Below, in pieces: positions 1 through 11,810 of a DNA stretch of 64,000 bases. Source of the DNA: Acidobacteriaceae bacterium (GTDB lineage Bacteria; Acidobacteriota; Terriglobia; Terriglobales; Acidobacteriaceae). The translations under genes were made by a program, and so were the position numbers. A model generated the notes under the pieces. The model saw only the letters and a program-made list of their open reading frames with translations. It was not told the origin of the DNA and did no database searches. Numbering within the stretch: the first letter of the stretch is position 1; each line of letters opens with the position of its first letter. The stretch spans positions 62,001 through 126,000 of the forward strand of contig DAIDKP010000016.1 of the NCBI GenBank assembly GCA_027449965.1, written 5' to 3'.

Positions 1-631
1 GTCGAGCCCGTTCAACAAACGGCCAGAGATGAATGTTATTGCCGTGAATATTGGCGCCCCATGCAAGAATCAGCTTTGCATGGGCAAAATCTTCATTGCG
101 GCTTCCAAGCTTGCGGCCATAGACGAGATTCCATGCCTGCCCACCGGCCTCGGCGCAAATCGTCCGATCGAGCTGCGAGGCTCCGAGACGATGAAAGAAT
201 CGCCGGTCCATCGAGCCATAACCCAGCAGACCCATCGTACCGGCGTAGCTATAGGGCAGGATCGATTCCGGGCCATAACGCTCGGCGATAAGACGAAGTC
301 GCGCGGCGATTTCATCCAGCGCCTGATCCCAGGAGACGCGCTCAAACGATGAACTGTCATGCGCGTTCGATACTCGCTTGGGTGCGCCGGACTTCCGCTT
401 GAGTGGATAGAGAACACGTTGAGGAGAATAGACGCGGTCCAGATATTTGGCCACCTTGCCACAAAGAAATCCTTGCGTGACAGGGTGCAATGGATCGCCG
501 ACGACCTTGACCGCGCGACCAGTTTCATCCACCGTGACCAGTACGGCGCAGGAATCCGGGCAGTCATGCGAGCAAACCGTGTGCACTACACGCAGAGATG
601 GGGATTGCAGGGTCGTGGGTAAGGCTGACAT
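1..631 (-). CDS. Molybdopterin-dependent oxidoreductase, N-terminal part (runs off window edge)
   Basis: Reading leftward from an ATG at 631-629, an open frame continues without a stop to base 1, so only about the first 210 residues are present. The N-terminus holds a ferredoxin-like cluster motif with cysteines at about residues 20, 24, 28 and 57 (VCSHDCPDSC and GFLCGK), then the SWDQALDEIA and ICAEAGGQAW segments typical of the bis-MGD (formate dehydrogenase / DMSO reductase) superfamily. Such enzymes pass electrons through a [4Fe-4S] cluster to a molybdenum cofactor. No twin-arginine signal precedes the cluster, so a cytoplasmic enzyme is likely. The substrate cannot be told without the C-terminal part. 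Other frames here are shadows. Confidence 0.85.
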   Translation of the reverse strand, partial: MSALPTTLQSPSLRVVHTVCSHDCPDSCAVLVTVDETGRAVKVVGDPLHPVTQGFLCGKVAKYLDRVYSPQRVLYPLKRKSGAPKRVSNAHDSSSFERVSWDQALDEIAARLRLIAERYGPESILPYSYAGTMGLLGYGSMDRRFFHRLGASQLDRTICAEAGGQAWNLVYGRKLGSRNEDFAHAKLILAWGANIHGNNIHLWPFVERAR

Positions 632-665
632 AGTGGCATTCTAGTCTCAGTTTGGAGGGATTGCC

Positions 666-1136
666 ATGCGCACACGGTGGATTGGCTGGATGATGGGTTG
701 TGTCGTTCTTGTCGTTTCTATTCCTGCGCTTGCTCGGCAGGCGGACAGCGGCGATGCAAGCGCGATTCGCGCGGTGATGGCAGCCCAGGTGACTGCCTGG
801 AATCGCGGAGATATCGACGGTTTTCTCCAGGGCTACGAAAACTCCCCGCAAACGATTTTTATCGGCAGCACCATTGCGCATGGCTATGCTCCAATCCTGG
901 AGCGCTACCGCAAGACGTATGTAGATAAAGCACAGATGGGCACACTCACCTTCCGCGAGCTTTCGATTCGTCTTTTGCCCAGCTCAACACATAAAGTTGA
1001 GTATGCAATAGTGACGGGACGTTTTCATCTCGACCGAACCGTAAAAGGCGCGAACACAAAGGATGACGGAGTCTTCAGCCTTGTTTGGCACAAGGACGCT
1101 GATGGATGGAAGATTTTGCTCGATCACACAAGCTGA
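666..1136 (+). CDS. Exported SnoaL-like / DUF4440 (NTF2-fold) protein
   Basis: A 156-residue protein with an N-terminal signal peptide (hydrophobic stretch about residues 7-22 ending in ALA-R) followed by one NTF2-like domain: AIRAVMAAQVTAWNRGDIDG near the start, then IFIGSTIAHGYAPILERYRK, and a closing strand VWHKDADGWKILLDHTS. This is the usual pattern of DUF4440/SnoaL-like proteins, small cone-shaped folds that bind or isomerise small molecules. A GGAGG ribosome site lies about 8 bases before the ATG. It is divergent from the molybdopterin gene and convergent with the TonB receptor (35-base gap). No specific substrate can be assigned. Confidence 0.8.
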   Translation: MRTRWIGWMMGCVVLVVSIPALARQADSGDASAIRAVMAAQVTAWNRGDIDGFLQGYENSPQTIFIGSTIAHGYAPILERYRKTYVDKAQMGTLTFRELSIRLLPSSTHKVEYAIVTGRFHLDRTVKGANTKDDGVFSLVWHKDADGWKILLDHTS

Positions 1137-1171
1137 ACAATGCCGACTGTGTGCACAGACACACGAACACT

Positions 1172-4100
1172 TCAAAAGCGCGCGCGAACCCCGACTTGCA
1201 GTTCTCGTGGACGAAAGTAGTTGCTGCCGTTGACAATCAGGGGCTTGCCAAATTCAACGGAATTCACTTTGAGTCCCGTGAGAAAGTTCAGCGTCGGCAA
1301 CCCGCCGGTGGCGCTGCCGCGGCTGATGTAGTAGCCCGTGGTTTCAATCCATGTGACGTTTTCATGGTTGAAAAGATTAAAGCTTTCTGCAAGGAACTCA
1401 AGCTCACGATCGCCACGGAAGATGAGTCGCTTTCCCAGACGAAAATCCGCAGTATAGGTCTCAGGATAACGATAGGTATTGCGACCCACCGAATAAAGAC
1501 GATTATCGCCGCCGGATCCGTTCAGCCCAGGGCCAACTCCTTCGATCAGCGCCCGTGACTGTGTGTAAAAGCCCGGCAAATAGCCGCCTACACGCATGGT
1601 GTACGGAAGTCCTGATCGAAACTGGCCAACGCCGGAGATGCTCCAGTTCGCGAAAGCGCGACGCGCCCAGTCCGCTCCGTTCCAGCGTGACTCCCAAAGC
1701 AGCATGACCATCGCGGAGTGACGAATGTCCAATCCGGACGTGCCATATTCCAGGCCAAAATTCGTGGGGTCCAGAACGCCATTCACCTGAACGTAGCCGG
1801 TTTCGTTCGGATTCCAATCCGTTGCATGAGCATAAAGATAATGCGCTCGAAGGCTCAGGCCGTTCCGTCCAAAACGCAGGACGCGAATCATCGCTGCATC
1901 GTACTTGGAGTTGGAGCGGCTCTCAATCGCGTCAATCTGCTGATAGTTGGGATTCAGGCGTGCAGAAAAGAACGGGACGGTGATCTGCGATGTCTTGATC
2001 GGGCCAGCGCCCAGCGCGTCCACGACGCCGTAGGTAATCGTCTGCGGACCCTGGGTTGGATCGATGTTGGTATCAATCGAGACCGGCAGACGACGACCAA
2101 GGCTGGCCAGAGCACTCAGCTCAATCTGCCAGTTGCCGGGCAAAGACTGCCCCAGGCTGACGATGCCCTGATCCACTTCCTGCAATCGGAAGTTCGGAGC
2201 AAAAAATACTGCACCTGGCTTGACTGCGGTTTGGGGCGGAGCAGAAAAAGCATAGGGGAACGGAGGCGCGCCGAGGTCGGTGGACTTGAAGAAGTATTGC
2301 AGATCACCGTTTTGCGACCCAGTCTGGGTCAGCGCGCCCAGGGCTGCAGAGTTGTCGATGCGTCCGTAGTAAAGGCCAGCGCCAAGGCGCAGTACGGTCG
2401 AGTGAAATGGCGACCATGCAAGACCAAAACGCGGTTCCCAGTTGTATTCAATCGGCGGCAGCTTGGTGGTCTGGGGAAGATCTGCGTTCGCGACCGCGGG
2501 AATGGGCGGTGGAAGCTGTTCCGCCTCAACGCGTCCTCCAAGCGAAAGCGTGAGCGAGGGTTTAGGCTGCCACTGTTCAGTGAAAAATCCAGCCAGATCA
2601 TTGGTGCTCAGCGTCCAGGTGGAAGGTCCAAGCTGCTGTTTGAACCAGGTATAGCAGGGCAGATAGCCCAGGCTCTTGCCCGATGGATCGCAGTTGTGCT
2701 GACTCTGAAAAGGATTCTGGACACCGTTGATGCCGTACTTTTGAAAGCTTGCCACATCCGAGATGAAATTCAGCAGCGTTGCATAATCATAAGTGCCATT
2801 CTGGTTGTAGACACCGTTCGTAGTGTCGGCAATGTGATCAAAGCTCGCTCCCAGTTTGAGCAGATGAGCGCCATGCACCCAGCTCAGCGTATCGATGCCG
2901 AGAAAGGATTGTTCGTCCGGGTATCGCGAGCCAACCAGTCGTGCTGGTGAACCAAGAACAAATCCATAGCGCGAGTCGGCCATCATCTCGGGCAGGCGTC
3001 CCGAAGATGTTGCGAGCAATGTCGACTCCAGCGATGAAGGCGCCGATGGAGTGACGCTGAGGATGTGGCGATTCCACTGACCACCCAAAACGTTGAGCAG
3101 ATTCGGCGTAAAGAATTTTTCGTGCTGCATGATCACCCATCCATCTTTACGACTCATATCGCCGAAGCTATGTCCACCATAGGTTTCTATGGTGCTGCCC
3201 AACGCGCCGGAAGATGAGATAAAGCTGGCAAGGTTGATCTCCGTATCAATGTGCTGTCGTTCGGTAGGCTGCCAGTCGAGTCGGAGAAATCCTTGATACT
3301 GGTGAGCGGTGCGTGGCACCTGGCCCAGAAGTCCGGTGAACTGCGTGAGCCAGCCGGAGTATGAAGCGACCTCCTGTTCAAAAAGCGTTGCGCCCCCGAT
3401 GCCGGTGCGAGCGCCAAAGATGGCCAGATTCTCGTTGGTGGGCTGTAGAAAGAAGTTGGCCGGCTCACGAACGGTGGCCATCGCTGGATCATTGCGCCAA
3501 AGACCATCGAACGAGGCAAAACCCCACAAACTGCGACGAATAATCTGACGCCCAACGCCCAATCCAACGGCTTCCCGGCTCCAGGGTGGGCTGAAGCTGA
3601 CCGGCGTGTACTGCACAATGGTGGTTGACGTAGCCGGCGCGGTGAGTGCGAGCCGCTGAGTATAGGGATTCAGCGCGCCCCAGGCGCTGTTGCGCGTATT
3701 GAAGAAGAACTGTCCGTGAAGTCCGTTGCGCCCGTGCTGCGTAAAGAGCGCGACACCGCTGCCGTCGCCGCGCGCCTGATCCGCACCAGCCAGACCGCGG
3801 CGCGCGCTCAGCGTCATCACCGCCGACTCGCCCAGCGTCTGCTCCGTACGTCCCTGATTATTTCCTCCACGCTGAAAACCAACCGGAGTGCGCACACCGT
3901 CAACAGTGGTCGAGGCTTGCCGTGGGCTGCCTCCAATGGTGACCGTCTGATTGGCAGAATCTGCTTCGAGCGAGCCACCCAGCGAGTAGTCCGGAGGCGG
4001 TGGATTACTGGGGTTCGCAGCTGGGGTCGTAGCGGCAATTGCGACCCAGTCGTGCTCGCGAGCCGGCAGAGCGGTGAGCTGCTGGCCGGTCAGCGTAGAA

Positions 4101-4564
4101 GTAACGGCAGGCTCGACCGGATCAACTCCCGAATCTTCCTCCGAAGCCATCGCAATCGAGCGCGGAGCGGAGACGACAAGATTGAGCGCGGCCTGCATCC
4201 GCGTGGTGTGCCCGGCGATGATCTCGATGCCATCCAGCTCGGCATGGCCCAGCAGATCGACCGTCGCCTCCAGCCTGTACTCGCCTGGAACCAGCCCCGT
4301 GAGGTGATAGACACCTTTGCGATTGGTCGCAGCCGTGGCAGTTACATTGGCAGCAGAGTTTCGCAGCACGACTGTGGCATCCGCGAGCGGCCGACTGTGA
4401 GAATCGGTGAGCGTTCCAGCAAGCGACCCAGTACCGGACTGCGCCGCTCCTGTCAACGGGACGACAAGGCACACAAGCAGCAACAGCCATCCAGGCCACC
4501 CATTGGCCAGCCAGCGAAGCATCCACGCATGTACGCGCCTCAAGCCGCGATAAGGATGTGGCAC
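1172..4564 (-). CDS. TonB-dependent receptor with carboxypeptidase-regulatory-like N-domain (receptor 1)
   Basis: A 1130-residue outer-membrane receptor of the Oar-like class common in acidobacteria. After a signal segment (about residues 14-41, ending TGAAQS) comes a CarboxypepD_reg/Cna-B type domain (GTLTDSHSRPLADATVVLRN, then GVYHLTGLVPGEYRLEA), a plug-like region and a long beta-barrel that ends in Arg-Ala-Arg-Phe, the C-terminal Phe expected of outer-membrane barrels. The start is GTG at 4564-4562 with GGAGCAGGG upstream. Such receptors import or bind oligosaccharides and other large ligands using TonB energy. It stands alone, with obgE divergent, so the ligand is unknown. A weak TTCAGT / TATACT pair on the minus strand near 4669-4696 is a possible promoter. 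Confidence 0.88.
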   Translation of the reverse strand: MPHPYRGLRRVHAWMLRWLANGWPGWLLLLVCLVVPLTGAAQSGTGSLAGTLTDSHSRPLADATVVLRNSAANVTATAATNRKGVYHLTGLVPGEYRLEATVDLLGHAELDGIEIIAGHTTRMQAALNLVVSAPRSIAMASEEDSGVDPVEPAVTSTLTGQQLTALPAREHDWVAIAATTPAANPSNPPPPDYSLGGSLEADSANQTVTIGGSPRQASTTVDGVRTPVGFQRGGNNQGRTEQTLGESAVMTLSARRGLAGADQARGDGSGVALFTQHGRNGLHGQFFFNTRNSAWGALNPYTQRLALTAPATSTTIVQYTPVSFSPPWSREAVGLGVGRQIIRRSLWGFASFDGLWRNDPAMATVREPANFFLQPTNENLAIFGARTGIGGATLFEQEVASYSGWLTQFTGLLGQVPRTAHQYQGFLRLDWQPTERQHIDTEINLASFISSSGALGSTIETYGGHSFGDMSRKDGWVIMQHEKFFTPNLLNVLGGQWNRHILSVTPSAPSSLESTLLATSSGRLPEMMADSRYGFVLGSPARLVGSRYPDEQSFLGIDTLSWVHGAHLLKLGASFDHIADTTNGVYNQNGTYDYATLLNFISDVASFQKYGINGVQNPFQSQHNCDPSGKSLGYLPCYTWFKQQLGPSTWTLSTNDLAGFFTEQWQPKPSLTLSLGGRVEAEQLPPPIPAVANADLPQTTKLPPIEYNWEPRFGLAWSPFHSTVLRLGAGLYYGRIDNSAALGALTQTGSQNGDLQYFFKSTDLGAPPFPYAFSAPPQTAVKPGAVFFAPNFRLQEVDQGIVSLGQSLPGNWQIELSALASLGRRLPVSIDTNIDPTQGPQTITYGVVDALGAGPIKTSQITVPFFSARLNPNYQQIDAIESRSNSKYDAAMIRVLRFGRNGLSLRAHYLYAHATDWNPNETGYVQVNGVLDPTNFGLEYGTSGLDIRHSAMVMLLWESRWNGADWARRAFANWSISGVGQFRSGLPYTMRVGGYLPGFYTQSRALIEGVGPGLNGSGGDNRLYSVGRNTYRYPETYTADFRLGKRLIFRGDRELEFLAESFNLFNHENVTWIETTGYYISRGSATGGLPTLNFLTGLKVNSVEFGKPLIVNGSNYFRPRELQVGVRARF

Positions 4565-4693
4565 AGCCCTGCTCCATAGTCATTGATAGCGACGAAGCAG
4601 AATCCGGGTAGACGAAAACAAGCTTTCAGCCAGCAGGCCTTGGCTCAAATTGGTACATTACCTGCGAGTATAGGTCGTCTTTCGTTAGACTGA

Positions 4694-7380
<2,687 letters not shown>

Positions 7381-7401
7381 CTGACGCTCACTTCTCCTGG
7401 T

Positions 7402-7443
7402 GCAGCAACCGCGCTGGATTTCTGCATCCGACGCGGTTGCTGC
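7402..7443 (+). terminator. Inverted repeat downstream of guaB
   Basis: A perfect 12-bp inverted repeat (arms 7402-7413 and 7432-7443, GCAGCAACCGCG and its complement) with an 18-base loop, 21 bases after the guaB stop. It is not followed by a T tract, so it could be a weak or Rho-assisted terminator or another hairpin. Confidence 0.4.
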
Positions 7444-7577
7444 GCATCTGTAAGAAAGCAGCGATTTCACATTGCGTCCGACGACGGATTTCGGACTGCT
7501 AGCATTTTGTATGGCTCCGTTGACGTGCAGCGGATAAATTTTTCTGGCGGATTGTCTGTTTTTTGGGGCGAAAGTAT

Positions 7578-9224
7578 ATGGCAACAACGAACGATGCGAT
7601 CCAGTTGGATGAATCCGTCGCCGAGCATACAGTCGAAAATCCATCCATCGATCCTCACGCGCATTGGAAACCGCGCGCAAATCCGTGGTTCATTGCGATG
7701 ACTGTTGCGCTGGCAGCCTTCATGGAGGTGCTGGACACATCCATTGCCAACGTAGCTCTGCCGCACATTGCGGGCAACCTCGGCGCAAGTACCGATGAGG
7801 GCACATGGGTGCTGACCAGTTATCTGGTCTCGAATGCGATTGTCCTGCCGCTGGGCGGCTGGGCCTCCAATCTGATGGGGCGGCGAAACTTCTTCCTTCT
7901 TTGCATCACCATCTTCACCGTCTCCAGTTTTCTGTGCGGCATCGCGCCGACCCTGCCTATTCTGCTTTTATGCCGCGTACTGCAGGGGGCTGGCGGTGGT
8001 GGATTGCAGCCCATGGCCCAGGCCATCATGGCAGATTCCTTCGACGAAAAGCATCGTGGCCAGGCTTTTGCTCTCTATGGTTTGGTGGCCGTGCTGGCAC
8101 CGTCGATTGGTCCGACGCTCGGCGGCTGGATCACCGACAGCTACTCGTGGCGCTGGATCTTCTACATCAATATTCCCGTCGGCATTCTTGCTTACATTCT
8201 CGTCACGCGCATGGTGGATGATCCACCGTGGATTGTTCCCGATCGCAAGCATCTGCTCAACATGGACTACATGGGACTTGCATTCCTCACTCTGGCCATG
8301 GGAGGTATGCAGATCATGCTTGACAAGGGCGAGGAGAACGACTGGTTTTCCTCAGGCTTCATACGCTTTTTCGCCCTGCTCTTTGTGGGTGGATTGATCG
8401 GACTGATCGTCTGGGAGTTCCGGAAGAAAAATCCGCTGATTAACCTGCGTTTATTCAAGTACAAGAATTTCGCCATCAGTTGCTTCCTCATGGCGCTGGT
8501 CGGTGGCGTGCTCAACGCCAGCACTGTTTTGCAGCCCCAGATGCTTCAGGGCCTCCTGGGATACACAGCCACCAACGCCGGTGAAGCGCTGACAGCGGGC
8601 GGGTTTGCACTGGTATTCGTAATGCCTTTTGCCGGCTGGACAACCAGCAAATATCCCGCGCGCTACATTGCAGCTGTAGGATTTTTCTTCTTTGCCCTCT
8701 CCTACTGGTTCACGACGACGCAGTTGACGCTGGACATGAGCTTTTATAACGCCTCTCTGCTGCGCGTGGTCCAGATGATGCCGATCCCCTTCTGCTTCAT
8801 CTCGATTACGACGGCTGCCTATGTTGGAATTCCGCGCGAGCAGAGCAACCAGGTAGCTGGCCTGATCAACTTTGTGCGCAACATCGGCGGCAGCATCTTC
8901 ATCGCCATTACGGGAGCCGCTGTAACCAACCAGTCCATGCACCACCAGGCGCTGTTACAGGAGAAGATGACAAATCTGCGCATACCCTATGCGCAAGTCC
9001 TGGGCGGCACCACCGGTTATCTCGATCAGAGCTTTGGCAAGCACAATGGCGTCGGAGCAGCCATGGCGTCTATCTATGGCGAGTTAAATCGTCAGGCAGC
9101 GATGCAGGCATATGTGGATGTCTTCAAAATGCTCTTCTGGATGTCCATTGGCATGATCTTTCTCTCATTTCTGCTCAGTAAGAATAGTCCTGCCGGCGGG
9201 AACACCGACATCGCGATGCACTGA
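7578..9224 (+). CDS. DHA2/EmrB-type MFS drug exporter
   Basis: A 548-residue integral membrane protein with about 14 predicted helices, typical of the EmrB/QacA (DHA2) drug:H+ antiporters. The hallmark motif near the first helix is present (MEVLDTSIANVALPHIAGNL), as are motif A-like GGWASNLMGRRNFF, motif B-like LLCRVLQGAGGGGLQPMAQA and motif C-like GLVAVLAPSIGPTLGGWI. I place the start at ATG 7578, after GGGGCGAAAG. A hydrophilic N-terminal stretch of about 35 residues comes first. No membrane-fusion (EmrA/HlyD) partner or TolC gene is adjacent, so the exporter is encoded alone here. Substrates are unknown. Confidence 0.9.
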   Translation: MATTNDAIQLDESVAEHTVENPSIDPHAHWKPRANPWFIAMTVALAAFMEVLDTSIANVALPHIAGNLGASTDEGTWVLTSYLVSNAIVLPLGGWASNLMGRRNFFLLCITIFTVSSFLCGIAPTLPILLLCRVLQGAGGGGLQPMAQAIMADSFDEKHRGQAFALYGLVAVLAPSIGPTLGGWITDSYSWRWIFYINIPVGILAYILVTRMVDDPPWIVPDRKHLLNMDYMGLAFLTLAMGGMQIMLDKGEENDWFSSGFIRFFALLFVGGLIGLIVWEFRKKNPLINLRLFKYKNFAISCFLMALVGGVLNASTVLQPQMLQGLLGYTATNAGEALTAGGFALVFVMPFAGWTTSKYPARYIAAVGFFFFALSYWFTTTQLTLDMSFYNASLLRVVQMMPIPFCFISITTAAYVGIPREQSNQVAGLINFVRNIGGSIFIAITGAAVTNQSMHHQALLQEKMTNLRIPYAQVLGGTTGYLDQSFGKHNGVGAAMASIYGELNRQAAMQAYVDVFKMLFWMSIGMIFLSFLLSKNSPAGGNTDIAMH

Positions 9225-9410
9225 GTCTGCTGGCACACCCAGAAAATCCTGTTTTAGCAGTCGGATCAGGATAATTCCAGCCTGAATAAAGGCCACTTCA
9301 GAATGGAGTGGAATGCTGTTTCTTCACAAATTTGCCCCGCTCCAAGTCGCCTGACGGTACAATTGTATTAGTGTATGGCGCAAAGCCGAAGGAAGCAGGA
9401 ACACCCAACG

Positions 9411-10394
9411 ATGTCGCAATTTCAATCCAATCCGGCCGCTGAGAGCAGCCTGAACTCCACCGTAACCACGATGAACAAGACCTCGGACGGACAGGCATCT
9501 GCATCCAGACGAGACGAGCTTCGGATGGGCCGCAAGGATAACGAGGGCGGCGTTAACTGGGTTACAGCGGTCTTTATCGCAATCTTCCATGTGGGCGCAG
9601 TGGCTGCGCTGTTCTGTTTTAGCTGGCAGCGGCTGGCAGTTGCAGCGGTTTTGTGGTTACTCGCCATCAACTTTGGCATTGGTGTCTGCTACCATCGGCT
9701 GCTGACGCATCGCGGCTTTCAAACCCCGAAGTGGGTCGAGTATCTGCTCACCATCTGTGGCACACTCGCCCTCGAAGGCGGGCCTATCTTCTGGGTTGCT
9801 GTGCATCGGGTACATCATCAGCACAGCGACCATCCCGGCGATCCGCACACGCCCAAGGAAGGTCCGTGGTGGGCACATATCGGCTGGCTCGTTCTGGGCC
9901 GCAGCATGCACGCCGAATCTTCTGCGCTTGCTCGTTACGCGCCGGATCTCGCTCGTGACCGCTTCCATGTCTGGATCAGCAAATATCACTACCTCTCGCT
10001 GGTCACCTGTGGACTGCTGCTCCTGGGCTGTGGTGCACTCGTTGACCACAGCATCATGGGCGGTGTCGATCTCGTGCTTTGGGGCATCTTCCTGCGCGTG
10101 ACACTGGGACTTCACGCCACTTGGCTGGTGAACTCGGCAACCCACATGTGGGGCCGACGACGCTTTCCCACGCGCGATGATTCGCGCAACAACCTGCTCG
10201 TTGCACTGGTCACCGGCGGCGAGGGTTGGCACAATAACCACCACGCTCATCCTGTCTCGGCGCGTCATGGACTCACCTGGTATGAACTGGATCCCAATTT
10301 CTGGCTGATCTGGATGCTTAGTCGCGTCGGGCTGGCGAAAAAGATTCAGGTTGCGCGCTATGATAAGGCCAACCCACGCCCTGCCGGAGTCTAA
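9411..10394 (+). CDS. Acyl-CoA/acyl-lipid delta-9 type fatty acid desaturase
   Basis: A 327-residue di-iron membrane desaturase. The three histidine boxes are all present: HRLLTHR, HRVHHQHSD and HNNHHAHP, with hydrophobic stretches between them (WVTAVFIAIFHVGAVAALF, LLLLGCGALVDHSIMGGVDL) that would carry the membrane segments. The family introduces a cis double bond into fatty acyl chains, mainly to tune membrane fluidity. ATG 9411 has GGAAGCAGGAA upstream; an in-frame ATG 12 codons earlier (9375) lacks a good ribosome site. The gene ends at a shared hairpin facing the carbonic-anhydrase-like gene. Confidence 0.9.
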   Translation: MSQFQSNPAAESSLNSTVTTMNKTSDGQASASRRDELRMGRKDNEGGVNWVTAVFIAIFHVGAVAALFCFSWQRLAVAAVLWLLAINFGIGVCYHRLLTHRGFQTPKWVEYLLTICGTLALEGGPIFWVAVHRVHHQHSDHPGDPHTPKEGPWWAHIGWLVLGRSMHAESSALARYAPDLARDRFHVWISKYHYLSLVTCGLLLLGCGALVDHSIMGGVDLVLWGIFLRVTLGLHATWLVNSATHMWGRRRFPTRDDSRNNLLVALVTGGEGWHNNHHAHPVSARHGLTWYELDPNFWLIWMLSRVGLAKKIQVARYDKANPRPAGV

Positions 10395-10421
10395 TCGTCC
10401 AACGTCCGTTCGTTCCTAAGA

Positions 10422-10449
10422 AGCGGTTCAGGCTTTACCCTGAGCCGCT
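10422..10449. terminator. Bidirectional hairpin between convergent genes
   Basis: Arms 10422-10432 and 10439-10449 (AGCGGTTCAGG and CCTGAGCCGCT, one G-T pair) with a 6-base loop. It continues outward as AAGA/TCTT with one bulged C. It lies between the desaturase stop and the stop of the leftward gamma-carbonic-anhydrase-like gene and could serve both. Confidence 0.6.
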
Positions 10450-10459
10450 CCTTCTTCGT

Positions 10460-10978
10460 TCAGCTTCTTTCTTCATTCAGATAGGTCCGGGTGTAATCCA
10501 GATAGTTCCGCGCATACTTCAAGATCATCTCCCGATCCTCATCGTGAAGCGTGCGACGCATCCTCGCCGGAACTCCCGCCCAAAGCGTTCGAGGCGGCAC
10601 CTGAGTACCCTCTGGCACAACGGCGCCTGCAGCGATAATCGATCCCTCGCCAATGCGACAGTTGTTCAGAACGCGCGCGCCAATACCAATCAGCACTGCA
10701 TCCTCGACGGTGCAGCCATGTACGGTCGCATTGTGGCCGATCGTCACCATGTCCCCGACAATCACAGCGTAAAGATTGCGCTGTCCATGCAGAACCGCGC
10801 AGTCCTGCACGTTCGAGCCGCTGCCGATCCGGATCGAATGCACATCTCCGCGCAGAACAGCGTTCATCCACACGCTGGAGTTGCGACCGAGATCAACATC
10901 ACCAATCACCTGTGCCGAGGGATCGACATAACAGCCCTCACCAACCACCGGCCAGCGCCCCTGATAGCTTCGAATCAC
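10460..10978 (-). CDS. Gamma-carbonic-anhydrase-like hexapeptide-repeat protein (YrdA/PaaY type)
   Basis: A 172-residue left-handed beta-helix protein. Hexapeptide repeats run from GCYVDPSAQVIGDVDLG to IIAAGAVVPEG, and the family signature GHNATVHGC plus the RNLYAVIVGD segment place it with YrdA/CaiE/PaaY-like gamma-class carbonic anhydrases. These are trimers with zinc bound by histidines between subunits, and histidines are visible at VLHG, GHNATVHG. The start is decided by the ribosome site: AGGAGG lies 6 bases before GTG 10978, inside a longer frame whose TTG start at 11005 has no such site. Activity is uncertain, since many relatives show no clear carbonic anhydrase activity. Divergent from rpsU. 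Confidence 0.88.
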   Translation of the reverse strand: MIRSYQGRWPVVGEGCYVDPSAQVIGDVDLGRNSSVWMNAVLRGDVHSIRIGSGSNVQDCAVLHGQRNLYAVIVGDMVTIGHNATVHGCTVEDAVLIGIGARVLNNCRIGEGSIIAAGAVVPEGTQVPPRTLWAGVPARMRRTLHDEDREMILKYARNYLDYTRTYLNEERS

Positions 10979-11033
10979 AGAAATCCTCCTCACGCCGAAG
11001 CGCAATCTCTGAGTATAACGTTACGCAAGAGAG

Positions 11034-11062
11034 TTGCCTCCAGAGCCATTGTTCCGTATTCT
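11034..11062 (+). promoter_or_regulatory. Candidate sigma-70 promoter of rpsU
   Basis: TTGCCT at 11034-11039 and TATTCT at 11057-11062 are separated by exactly 17 bases. The start of transcription would fall near 11069, about 33 bases before the rpsU ATG. It lies in the divergent gap with the gamma-carbonic-anhydrase-like gene. Confidence 0.5.
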
Positions 11063-11101
11063 GATAGAAGCCGGTTTGGCAGGTGAGGAGGTGGAAATAC
11101 T

Positions 11102-11299
11102 ATGGCAGAAGTTCGCATTCAAGAAGGCGAGCCCCTGGAAAATGCCCTGCGCCGCTTCAAGCGCAAGGTGCAGCAGGAAGACATCATCAAGGATGTCAAG
11201 CGCCACTCCTATTACCTAAAGCCGGGAGAAAAACGCCGCGTAAAAGAAGCGCTGGCAAGAAAACGGAATCGGAAAAAGGCGCGCAAAGAGCAGGATTGA
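11102..11299 (+). CDS. rpsU: 30S ribosomal protein S21
   Basis: A 65-residue, highly basic protein matching bS21: VRIQEGEPLENALRRFKRKV at the start, then the YYLKPGEKRRVKE core and a basic tail (ARKRNRKKARKEQD). S21 is a late-assembling 30S protein that helps mRNA recruitment. A very strong AGGAGGTG ribosome site lies 8 bases before the ATG. The gene is followed immediately by an intrinsic terminator, so it is a single-gene transcript. Confidence 0.96.
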   Translation: MAEVRIQEGEPLENALRRFKRKVQQEDIIKDVKRHSYYLKPGEKRRVKEALARKRNRKKARKEQD

Positions 11300-11318
11300 T
11301 TCTGCGCGTTTCAGATGG

Positions 11319-11361
11319 AAAGAAAAACCCCATTCGCTTCTCGCGAATGGGGTTTTTCTTT
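11319..11361 (+). terminator. Intrinsic terminator of rpsU
   Basis: A perfect 19-bp stem (arms 11319-11337 and 11343-11361) with the 5-base loop TTCTC; the right arm ends in GGGGTTTTTCTTT. It starts 20 bases after the rpsU stop. The symmetrical A/T ends mean it could also act on leftward transcripts from the zinc-ribbon gene. Confidence 0.92.
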
Positions 11362-11377
11362 ACATCCGTCTCCTGAG

Positions 11378-11614
11378 CTAGGGAACAGGCCCGTGGGTAG
11401 ATTTCACTTCTGTATTCTGCTTTACCTCTGTACCCTTGAGATGTCCGCGGTGCACAGATTTACGCGCTCGCATGGCATTGGACAAAGAGACATGGCTCCG
11501 TTCCCTGCACAGTCGGCAGCGAACCGGATAGCGCAGTAGGAACAAGTGAAACAAATCAGAGAAACGAAGTCGAGACAGCCGAAAGTGGCTGGACCCACAA
11601 GAGGGGCATCGCAT
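11378..11614 (-). CDS. Small zinc-ribbon protein, uncharacterised
   Basis: A 78-residue protein starting MRCPSCGSSHFRLSRLR, with a second cysteine pair CRLC about 30 residues later. Together these make a four-cysteine zinc-ribbon-like module (CPSC...CRLC). The middle is hydrophobic/aromatic (FSDLFHLFLLRYP) and the tail polar. The ribosome site AGGAGCG, about 6 bases before the ATG, supports expression. Short CPSCG...CRLCRxRF proteins of this kind are, to my knowledge, found repeatedly in acidobacterial genomes without an assigned function. A nucleic-acid or protein-binding role is possible but unproven. Confidence 0.72.
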   Translation of the reverse strand: MRCPSCGSSHFRLSRLRFSDLFHLFLLRYPVRCRLCRERSHVSLSNAMRARKSVHRGHLKGTEVKQNTEVKSTHGPVP

Positions 11615-11810
11615 AGTGAACGCTCCTGAAATTTTGCAGTTGGATAAAGATGAGACAGAAATTAGGAATAACTACTACGAGCGGAACAATACAGCTTTTC
11701 AACTACCGCGACTATAGCATGATGTCGAAATCTAACTCATGAATTCTTCGCAGAAAACCTGGGTTTGTGATCCTGGCTTGTCCTTTGCATCGAGTCCTGG
11801 TGGTACAGAA

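Noticed and set aside
1106-1558. 150-codon plus-strand frame overlapping the end of the SnoaL-like gene
   Set aside because: Shadow of TonB receptor 1, no motif.
7444-7577. Small ORF 7507-7701 before the MFS gene
   Set aside because: It overlaps the MFS start in another frame and has no ribosome site or recognisable sequence.
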